A stretch of DNA of 64,000 nucleotides. It comes from an uncultured Bacteroides sp. GTDB taxonomy: Bacteria; Bacteroidota; Bacteroidia; Bacteroidales; Bacteroidaceae. Shown here piece by piece: positions 55,301 to 62,099 of the stretch. The notes below the pieces were generated by a model. It was not told the origin of the DNA, did not search any database, and worked only from the letters and a program-made list of their open reading frames with translations. The translations under genes were made by a program, and so were the position numbers. The stretch is taken from contig NZ_CALDPF010000022.1 in NCBI RefSeq assembly GCF_937912035.1, positions 62,001-126,000 of the forward strand, given 5' to 3'. Positions within the stretch are counted from its first letter, which is position 1, and each line of letters begins with the position of its first letter.

Positions 55301-56348
55301 ACAAACCATGATCTTTATCCTCAACTATTTCTCCAACAATGGGAAAACTCAAACTTTGCCCATCTTTATTATAATTGCTACCATAATACGAAAAAATATC
55401 ATATTCAGTATTAAAATAATTAATACCCCCATAATACGTTCCGACCCATATAGTACCTTGAGTATCTTTATACAGCGAGAACACAGATTCGTGACCTAAC
55501 ATACCATTCTTATTGCCTGCCATAAAGACCTTATATTCATCCTTCTCTGGATCATACATTTGCAGTCCTTCAAATGTACCGAACCATATACGATTATTAT
55601 TGTCTTCTACAAACTCGCGAATTTGATTACTCACAACTCTATTTGCCGATACAGGTTCTTTAATTATTTCTCCATTTGATTTTATTCGATATAGGCCGTC
55701 AACACGTGTAGCTACCCAAAGCTCATTCAATGAACTGTAGTAAAGCTTAAAAATCTCCGTTTCCGACAATATACATCTTGCTATACCTCCTTTTATCTCA
55801 AAAAGACCCTCCATAGTTCCTACATATAATCCCTTGGATGTATTTTCCATACATGTAACATGAGGCAAATTATATTTTTTATCTCCCAAGGAGCATGATT
55901 TTTCAGGATCATAAGAAATTAAAGAATCATTGACAAAATAAAACAGTCTGTTGTCATAATAGTCTATTGCACGTACATTCTGGAAATATATCTCTCTAAA
56001 ATTTTCTTTATATAAATCATATTCTAATAGTACATTATTATTTAATATAAAAATCTTATGCTTACCATCGCCTGTGATTTTACGCACTCTTCCAAGCAGA
56101 TTATTTTCTTCTACCTTTCCATCAACAAAAGAAGTATATTTTGTTATCCTAGAAATATCATTTCCATTATATATGTTCAGACCTTCAGTAGTACCAAACC
56201 ACATTCTTCCTATCGGATCCTGATATATTGAAAGCACAGAAAGGCTGGAGAGTCCATCTTCCATCCCAAGTTTCTTAAAGAACTGTCCGTATAGACACGT
56301 AAACGAGAAAAGATAAGATAATATTAAAAATATAAATCTATTATTCAT
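52344..56348 (-). CDS. Hybrid two-component system sensor/regulator (HTCS 1)
   Basis: This 1334-residue one-protein signalling system has a signal peptide (about 1-21), two seven-bladed propellers built of Reg_prop repeats such as GRMWFGTTEGLNIY (about 25-640), a Y_Y_Y domain (about 680-752), one membrane helix (about 760-780), a HisKA domain with phospho-His818 (FTNISHEFRTPLT), an HATPase (NLLSNAFKYT, DSGCGIS, GTGIGLALTKG), a receiver with Asp1130 (ILSDVMMPVM) and Lys1182, and an AraC-type DNA-binding domain (about 1230-1330). It senses periplasmic oligosaccharide and activates the PUL. It lies between the SusC pair 1 operon, in the same direction, and the divergent SusC pair 3. All catalytic residues are intact. 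Confidence 0.97.
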   Translation of the reverse strand: MNNRFIFLILSYLFSFTCLYGQFFKKLGMEDGLSSLSVLSIYQDPIGRMWFGTTEGLNIYNGNDISRITKYTSFVDGKVEENNLLGRVRKITGDGKHKIFILNNNVLLEYDLYKENFREIYFQNVRAIDYYDNRLFYFVNDSLISYDPEKSCSLGDKKYNLPHVTCMENTSKGLYVGTMEGLFEIKGGIARCILSETEIFKLYYSSLNELWVATRVDGLYRIKSNGEIIKEPVSANRVVSNQIREFVEDNNNRIWFGTFEGLQMYDPEKDEYKVFMAGNKNGMLGHESVFSLYKDTQGTIWVGTYYGGINYFNTEYDIFSYYGSNYNKDGQSLSFPIVGEIVEDKDHGLWIATDGGGINLYNKNNSSFTYFDKSFRNSILHDNVKSITYDKDNDCVYIGTYTGGLSRYDRKTKSFYNFLEHSTSENLPSDRIHCCRYKNGILYITSTNGFWTLDIRKNQFSIIDHHTDIISVELDDFGNVWLASINNIYLYNIRTSEFIRLYGFEKKLPKIIRITKVLPVSGGDIYISTLGAGVFSYNMKSKELKQYLQEDDGLLSNFCYNMLETESGEILITNDKGISVFSPKDNSVRTVEFQSEKGMISAVTDVCGMYEASDGTIYIGGVDGMISYKGMKNGFKDLDYNFYFESLEVNNSLVKPSSDNILNKSLIYEHEINLKYDQNNISLSFANSNYVGIVRSRTYQYKLEGFDEDWITTDRTKISYTNLEPGKYRLLVREKGSKIGGIGNKEISLLINVEHPWFANIYAYMIYAIIVCSVFYGYWRASLLRHKLAMSLENEKREKQRIEEVNKLKLRFFTNISHEFRTPLTLIMGQLEALLQNENLSLSVQRKLQRIYKNSLNMRNLITELLDFRKQEQGYMSLCVEKYDLIQFVQDIFDSFKDYAEKRGIDYRFYHAEQTLEAWFDASQMQKVVFNLLSNAFKYTPANGSISVKIAIVKGMIEIKVTDSGCGISSEDVKLIFNRFYQADTASKYNIGTGIGLALTKGIVEMHKGSIEVESEVDKGSTFRILLPMGNSHFSPEQLKVKSDYKLTIENPDVINVTEGSIVSSETVSNAKSDDEESVKPVMLIVEDDEDILALLEDIFVPAYNVYRASNGAEGFDMAMQLHPDIILSDVMMPVMTGKEMCYKIKNNIELSHIPVVLLTAQTSEEHTVEGYMFGADDYVTKPFNVKVLMARCNSLVKNRHLLFERMRNTQSDDKSIAVATNAVDQKFIEQTTDIIMRNFENPDFDMNVLANELKIGRSKLYSKIKEITGFTPNEFSLNIKLKEGLRMLKDSPELNVSEISYKLGFSSPRYFSKCFKDFYGVAPQTYRKGGETV

Positions 56349-56995
56349 TTAATAAATTAACAAAGTCATTATACTATTCACGTAGCAAAAATAATAAAAA
56401 TTTCAACAACATCTCAAACAACAGTATATAAACGAAACAAAATTTACACTAGTTAAATACATATTTTTCATTTTTGATTTTACTATAGAATAAATCATTA
56501 CCTATAAACTATAAATAACAGAATATTCAAAACACTTTATTTAATTATATTTTTATTACTTGATTATATATAGTTAATGTCCATAACAATATGGAAAGTG
56601 AATTATTATTTGATTATTTATTTGAATATATAAATCAATAACGGCTAGTAACAAGGCAATTCCCATTAACAGAAAAATACAATTATTTACCTTGTAAAAA
56701 CCTTTAAAGATTCGCAATAATGCTATTTTTGTCCTTTTTTATGTATATATTGTCCTATAAAACTAAAATATAACATTTCCAGGTAAAATGTTTTTTCATA
56801 CTATTTCACTAATAAATATTTTTGCAAAAACAAATCATTAATCTTATTTCAAAGATAAACTATGATAAAAATACATTTATAACATTATTCATTAAAATTA
56901 AAATAAAACATTCTTCAGAATAATAATGACTATAATTTGTGATTAGCTTGTAAAATATATTACAAGTAATTTTAAACTTAATAATTATAATATTT
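56349..56995. promoter_or_regulatory. 647-bp AT-rich divergent control region between HTCS 1 and SusC pair 3
   Basis: No coding sequence is supported. HTCS 1 has a good promoter on the - strand: TTTG at 56418-56415, a 21-bp spacer and TATTTTTG at 56393-56386. For SusC pair 3 there are two TATTTTTG -7 candidates on the + strand, at 56724-56731 and 56817-56824, neither with a clear -33 TTG. The leader would be about 170 to 260 nt long. The regulator site itself was not recognised. Confidence 0.6.
56386..56418 (-). promoter_or_regulatory. Promoter of HTCS 1
   Basis: On the - strand TTTG (56415-56418) is separated by 21 bp from a TATTTTTG -7 element (56386-56393), which fits the Bacteroides consensus. 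The start codon is about 40 bp downstream. Confidence 0.7.
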
Positions 56996-59900
56996 ATGAA
57001 AAAATCAAAGAAGTTCAAAACTGGATTTTCTAAGAAGGCTCTGTTATGTGCCGTTTGTGCAACTTATGGAGTTGGTATTTCAGGAGCCTCCTTTAATCAT
57101 GCAAATGTTGCAGACGAATCCTACATTGTTCAACAAGACGGAAAGACTGTAACAGGTGTTGTAATGGATAACATGGGGCCTGTAATTGGCGCTAATGTTC
57201 TTGTCAAAGGTACAACCAATGGAGTAATTACAGATTTCGACGGTAAATTTACCTTATCGAATGTACCTGAAAATGCTGTTCTTCAAATCTCATTCATTGG
57301 TTATACAACAAAAGAAATTAAAGTCGCTGGTAAAAAAGATTTTTCCATAACATTGGTTGAAGATGCCAAAACATTGGAAGAAGTAGTAGTAGTGGGTTAT
57401 GGTTCTCAGAAAAAAGTTAATTTGACAGGTGCTGTTGGTCAGATTGACTCTAAAGTTCTTGAATCACGTCCTATAACAAGCACAACAAGTGCACTACAAG
57501 GAACTATTCCTAACTTGCAGATTACAAACTCAAGTGGTGAACCAGGACAGTCTGCCTCTATAAATGTACGTGGTACAACCTCAATAAATGGAGGTAGTCC
57601 ATTGGTGTTGGTTGATGGTGTGGAAATGAGTCTGGATCTTGTTAACCCGAATGATATAGCTAATGTTACAGTGTTGAAAGATGCAGCAGCATCTGCAATA
57701 TATGGTGTGCGTGCGGCATTCGGTGTGATTCTTGTAACAACTAAAAACCCTAGCAAAGCAGAGAAAACAAGAATAAATTATTCCGGTAACTTCTCTTTTG
57801 CAAAGCCTTCAATCATGCCTGAATTTATTGAAAGTCAGTCTGAGTTTGCAAAATGGATGAACCAAGCTTGTGTCAATGGTAATGTACCAACACCATTCCG
57901 TGACGAAGTTATTGCCAAAATGGAAGCATACGAAGCTGATCCAAAAAACAATCCTGAGTATGAAGTAATTGACGGACAGCTTTATTACTACGGATACTCT
58001 AACTTCAAAGAAAAAATGGTAAGAAATGTCACTCCAACACAAAGACATAATCTTAACATTACTGGTGGTAGTGAAAAGACAAAATTCTACACATCTATAG
58101 GTTACTTGGATCAAGGCGGTTTATACAAGGTAGGAGATGATAGCTATAAACAGCTTAACACCCGTATCAATGTTGAAAACCAGACTACAGAATGGATGAA
58201 ATTGGGAGTTAAGGCTCTTTATAACTATAGTTCTACAGACAAACCTTTCTCATACGAAGGTAAAAGCGTTTGGCAGAGAGTTGTATACTCTTTACCTACA
58301 GACTTTATAGATCCTTGGCAAAAAGACTCAAGATATCCTGAACTGGATAAGTTTGCTGGAAGATACATGGAAAACAATCCATACGACATGCTGAATAATG
58401 GTGGACGTAACAAATCCGACCGTCATGATATATGGTTAACCGCCAGTGCAGACCTTGATATTTTAAAAGGTTGGAAAGCTCATATAGACTTCAATTACAA
58501 CCTCAACTATAACAAGTCGTCAGAACATTCAAAACCAATAATGTTTTTTGACAAGACATTCCAGGACACTTATGGACGTACTGCTACTAGTTATTATAAA
58601 ATGACTAATGCAAACAAGTCATACTATTCTTTCAATGCTTATACAGAGTATGAAAATACTTTCGCAGAGAAGCATTATTTGAAACTTATGGTAGGTTTCA
58701 ATCAGGAACTTACTAAATATTCCACTTTCAGCGGAAAACGTTATGACATATTGAACAATGATTTGCCTTCATTAAGCCTTGGCTCCGGAAATCATGAGAC
58801 AAGTCAGAATGGATATGAATGGGCTTTACGTGGTGGATTCTTCCGTGCAAACTATATTTACAATGACAGATACCTGTTCGAATTAAACGGTCGTTATGAC
58901 GGAACATCAAGATTCCCATCTGACAACAGATTCGTATTCCTTCCTTCATTCTCCGGTGCTTGGCGTTTGAGTGAAGAAGCATTTATGGAAGGGACACGTT
59001 CATGGTTGGACAATCTGAAACTGCGTGCCACATACGGTATACTAGGTAATCAGCTTATTTCTTCAAGTGATTGGAGCGGTAACACCAAATATTACCCATA
59101 TATTCCATTCATGAGTAGCGGAACATCAACAAACTGGATTTTTGGTGACACTTATGCAACTGTCATCAACCCAGGAAATCTGGTAAGCAACAATCTGACT
59201 TGGGAAAAAGTTTCAACTATAAATGGAGGTATTGACGCAACATTCTTCAACCAGAGACTTGACATGAGTTTTGACTACTATGTACGTACGACTTCAGACA
59301 TGCTTATCAAAGTTTCATATCCTGGAGTTCTAGGTACTAGTGCACCACCAGCAAATGCAGCAGAACTGAAAACACGTGGTTGGGAATTGTCTTTAAAATG
59401 GAGAGACCGCATCGGCGAGAACTTTGGATATGAATTAGGATTTATTCTTTCTGACTCTCAAGCTGAAATCACAAAATACAATAATCCTACCGGTGATATA
59501 AGTACTTACTATGAAGGTAAGAAAGTAGGTACTATCTGGGGATATGAGCTTGAAGGATTATTCCAGGAAGGTGAAGAAATTGATCAGAACAGACAGAAAG
59601 ACATCCAGAATGTTGAATGGGGTGCAGGTGATATCAAGATCAAAGACCAAAACGGTGACGGTATAATAACTAAAGGTAAAGGAACATTAGACGATCATGG
59701 AGATCAGGTAGTTATAGGAAACACAACTCCTCGCTATCAGTATGGTATAACAGCAAACTTTACTTATAAAGATTTCTATCTTAATCTGTTCATGCAAGGT
59801 GTAGGTAAGAGAGATTTCTGGCCTAGTGGAGAAGCATTCTGGCCTGCTGCTACCCAGTATTACAATGCACAGAAATGGCATGTATATGACTCTTGGACAC

Positions 59901-60208
59901 CGGAAAATCCTGACGCTTATTTACCGATAGTACGTGCAACAGACAAACGTAATAGAATTACAAGTGACCGTTATTTACAGAATGGCGCATATTGCCGTAT
60001 GAAAAATATAACACTAGGATGGAATTTACCTAAACAATGGATTCAGAAAGTATACCTGACAAATGCTTCAATTTATGTCAGTGGTGAAAACTTATTTGAA
60101 TTCACAAAAGTTAAAGGTCCATACGACCCTGAATCAGCAGGTAATAGCGGTAACATGAGTTATCCATTCATGAGAACTTATTCTGTAGGTATTAACTTAA
60201 CATTCTAA
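56996..60208 (+). CDS. SusC-like TonB-dependent transporter, pair 3
   Basis: This is a 1070-residue outer-membrane transporter with a long, basic N-terminal signal region (KKSKKFKTGFSKKALL), a carboxypeptidase-regulatory-like domain (about 50-122), an EEVVVVGYG box (128-136), the plug (NVRGTTSINGGSPLVLVDG, VTVLKDAAASAIYGVRAAFG) and a barrel ending in YSVGINLTF. It is divergent from HTCS 1 and followed 6 bp later by its SusD. Its promoter boxes lack a -33 element, so activation by one of the two flanking HTCS proteins is likely. No degradative gene follows it in the window, so the enzymes for its cargo must be encoded elsewhere, probably in the adjacent - strand run. Confidence 0.96.
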   Translation: MKKSKKFKTGFSKKALLCAVCATYGVGISGASFNHANVADESYIVQQDGKTVTGVVMDNMGPVIGANVLVKGTTNGVITDFDGKFTLSNVPENAVLQISFIGYTTKEIKVAGKKDFSITLVEDAKTLEEVVVVGYGSQKKVNLTGAVGQIDSKVLESRPITSTTSALQGTIPNLQITNSSGEPGQSASINVRGTTSINGGSPLVLVDGVEMSLDLVNPNDIANVTVLKDAAASAIYGVRAAFGVILVTTKNPSKAEKTRINYSGNFSFAKPSIMPEFIESQSEFAKWMNQACVNGNVPTPFRDEVIAKMEAYEADPKNNPEYEVIDGQLYYYGYSNFKEKMVRNVTPTQRHNLNITGGSEKTKFYTSIGYLDQGGLYKVGDDSYKQLNTRINVENQTTEWMKLGVKALYNYSSTDKPFSYEGKSVWQRVVYSLPTDFIDPWQKDSRYPELDKFAGRYMENNPYDMLNNGGRNKSDRHDIWLTASADLDILKGWKAHIDFNYNLNYNKSSEHSKPIMFFDKTFQDTYGRTATSYYKMTNANKSYYSFNAYTEYENTFAEKHYLKLMVGFNQELTKYSTFSGKRYDILNNDLPSLSLGSGNHETSQNGYEWALRGGFFRANYIYNDRYLFELNGRYDGTSRFPSDNRFVFLPSFSGAWRLSEEAFMEGTRSWLDNLKLRATYGILGNQLISSSDWSGNTKYYPYIPFMSSGTSTNWIFGDTYATVINPGNLVSNNLTWEKVSTINGGIDATFFNQRLDMSFDYYVRTTSDMLIKVSYPGVLGTSAPPANAAELKTRGWELSLKWRDRIGENFGYELGFILSDSQAEITKYNNPTGDISTYYEGKKVGTIWGYELEGLFQEGEEIDQNRQKDIQNVEWGAGDIKIKDQNGDGIITKGKGTLDDHGDQVVIGNTTPRYQYGITANFTYKDFYLNLFMQGVGKRDFWPSGEAFWPAATQYYNAQKWHVYDSWTPENPDAYLPIVRATDKRNRITSDRYLQNGAYCRMKNITLGWNLPKQWIQKVYLTNASIYVSGENLFEFTKVKGPYDPESAGNSGNMSYPFMRTYSVGINLTF

Positions 60209-60214
60209 CAAACA

Positions 60215-62035
60215 ATGAAACATTTATATAAATATATGATATTGGGTGCAATGGCTTTTACATTCAGTGCTTGTAATGACTCTTTTTTAGACCGCACCCC
60301 TACAAATGACTTGAATGATGTCGCATTTTGGAAAACTACATCAGACCTGGAAGCTTATTGTAACGGTATTTATAATGAAGCTGCAAACATTGGCAGTTAT
60401 AAATTCATGATAGGATTCCATAGCGATCCATATAGCGTAAAAGTAACAGGCCCATACAGCATGGAAGCTATGTCAGATAATTTTGCTACTATGGATGGTA
60501 GTCAGACATGGGCTTCAGCCATAGCTGCAGGTATTGAAAATGTACCTAGTGGTGGAACAAACTATGTTTCATGGAACTGGACTCTGCTACGCAGAATAAA
60601 TGTTTTTTTGGCTAATTATGATAAAGTCCAAGCTTCAGCAGAAGCCAAGAAACCATACGTTGGAGAAGCATTGTTTTTCCGTGCTTGGTTCTATCTTTAT
60701 ATGGTTCAATATTATGGTGATGTACCTTTGATCACAACACCATTAACAACAGATTCTCCTGAGTTGTTTGCAAAAAGAACACCACGTAAAGAAGTTATGG
60801 CTCAGGTCCTCTCAGATATCAGTGAAGCATGTAAATGTCTTCCAGAAGATGAATGGGGAGGAAACCGTATCACAAGAGGTGCAGCTTTGGCACTTAAATC
60901 ACGTATAGGACTTTATGAAGGTACATACAGAAAATATCATCAGTTGGGAGATGAGACGGAATTCTTGGATGCTTGTATCAGCGCTTCTGAAGAATTAATG
61001 GAAATGGGATATGAAATACATGACACCGGAAAACCTCAAGAAGATTATACAGCATTATTCACTACAGACGATCTTTCAACCAATAAAGAAGTGATTTTGT
61101 TCCGTAAGTATGCAGATCCTCTTGATATGCACCGTATGTGTGGATATACTATCAATCTGAGAAATGGTGGTACAAAAGATTTTGTTGACGATTTCCTTTG
61201 TTTAGACAGTGACGGTAAAGCCAGACCTGTTGGATTAAGCCGCGAATATAGTAACGATACACCGGAACTGGAATTCACCAACAGAGACCCTAGATTATCA
61301 CAAACATTCCTTGCACCTGGAAATGAAGCAGCCAAAGATTTGTTTATCGATATCACACATGCCAAGAAGACATTCCCTCGTATTGGTAATATGCAAACTT
61401 GGCCAACTCTGACTGGTTATCATCCTATCAAATATTACATTCGTGAACAGGACAAGAAGGGATTCGGTAAAGAGACACAGGATTATCCTTTGTTCAGATA
61501 TGCTGAAGTACTTTTAAATTATGCTGAAGCAAAAGCAGAAAAGGGTGAATGTAATCAGGATGTACTCGACCTAACCATTAATGTACTTAGAGACCGTGTT
61601 GATATGCCTCATTTATCAGTAGAACCGGAAATGGACCCGAAATATGCAGACAGAGGAATATCTTCTCTATTGGTAGAAATCAGACGTGAACGCCGCGTTG
61701 AATTAAGTTTCGAATATCTTCGTTATCAGGACTTGATGCGTTGGGCTTGGGGTGACAAACTTGCTGAACGTCCATTGGGCATCCGTCTGGAAGATTCTGA
61801 TTTTGAAAATCCTAGATACGATGGTGAAATCACAAAAGCCGGTGCTCCAAACGAAGGCAAAAACCCAATACACGTATTTGTAGCAAAAGACGGAAAACAA
61901 TACATTGATGCTTATGGTGGTACAAACTATAAAGCTGAAAGACGTTCTTTTAATCCGGAAAAAGATTATCTGAGACCTATCCCAAAAAGTGCAATTAGTG
62001 CTAATACCGAGCTTAGCCAAAACCCTAACTGGTAA
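60215..62035 (+). CDS. SusD-like glycan-binding lipoprotein, pair 3
   Basis: The 606-residue protein has a lipobox at Cys20 (TFSAC), then NDSFLDRTPTNDLNDVAFWK, the standard SusD N-terminus. TPR-like helices contain VGEALFFRAWFYLYMVQYYG, and the C-terminal half has LFRYAEVLLNYAEAKAEKGE, RRERRVELSFEYLRYQDLMR and the ending SANTELSQNPNW. It forms the surface lid of SusC pair 3. The gene ends at a strong hairpin, so the pair is a two-gene operon. It is a more typical SusD than those of pairs 1 and 2 and probably has a separate ligand. Confidence 0.96.
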   Translation: MKHLYKYMILGAMAFTFSACNDSFLDRTPTNDLNDVAFWKTTSDLEAYCNGIYNEAANIGSYKFMIGFHSDPYSVKVTGPYSMEAMSDNFATMDGSQTWASAIAAGIENVPSGGTNYVSWNWTLLRRINVFLANYDKVQASAEAKKPYVGEALFFRAWFYLYMVQYYGDVPLITTPLTTDSPELFAKRTPRKEVMAQVLSDISEACKCLPEDEWGGNRITRGAALALKSRIGLYEGTYRKYHQLGDETEFLDACISASEELMEMGYEIHDTGKPQEDYTALFTTDDLSTNKEVILFRKYADPLDMHRMCGYTINLRNGGTKDFVDDFLCLDSDGKARPVGLSREYSNDTPELEFTNRDPRLSQTFLAPGNEAAKDLFIDITHAKKTFPRIGNMQTWPTLTGYHPIKYYIREQDKKGFGKETQDYPLFRYAEVLLNYAEAKAEKGECNQDVLDLTINVLRDRVDMPHLSVEPEMDPKYADRGISSLLVEIRRERRVELSFEYLRYQDLMRWAWGDKLAERPLGIRLEDSDFENPRYDGEITKAGAPNEGKNPIHVFVAKDGKQYIDAYGGTNYKAERRSFNPEKDYLRPIPKSAISANTELSQNPNW

Positions 62036-62052
62036 TTAAGTATTATATAGTC

Positions 62053-62099
62053 TAATGGACTATGTTCCCGATTAGAACATAGTCCATTATTTATTTTTC
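62053..62099. terminator. Terminator between SusD pair 3 and HTCS 2
   Basis: A perfect 15-bp stem TAATGGACTATGTTC (62053-62067) / 62075-62089 with a 7-nt loop is followed on the + strand by TTTATTTTT. It ends SusC/SusD pair 3; the - strand side has no T-tract, so HTCS 2 may use it less well. Confidence 0.92.

Larger units (their letters stand above)
18800..62035. other. Polysaccharide utilization locus (PUL)
   Basis: This interval holds 19 genes for capture, breakdown and sensing of one or more glycans, and the locus continues past the window with a second HTCS. On the - strand run SusC-SusD-SusC-SusD, GH88, GH89, GH2, an EEP-fold protein, GH2, sulfatase, GH29, GH95, sulfatase, PL8, PL8 and a GH109-like gene. 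An HTCS on the - strand lies upstream, and a divergent SusC/SusD pair lies beyond it. Lyase plus unsaturated uronate hydrolase indicate an acidic polysaccharide; fucosidases and sulfatases indicate fucose and sulfate decoration; GH89 and the GH109-like protein suggest alpha-HexNAc. No GH20, GH84, GH33 or GH18 is present, which argues against simple mucin O-glycans. Confidence 0.9.
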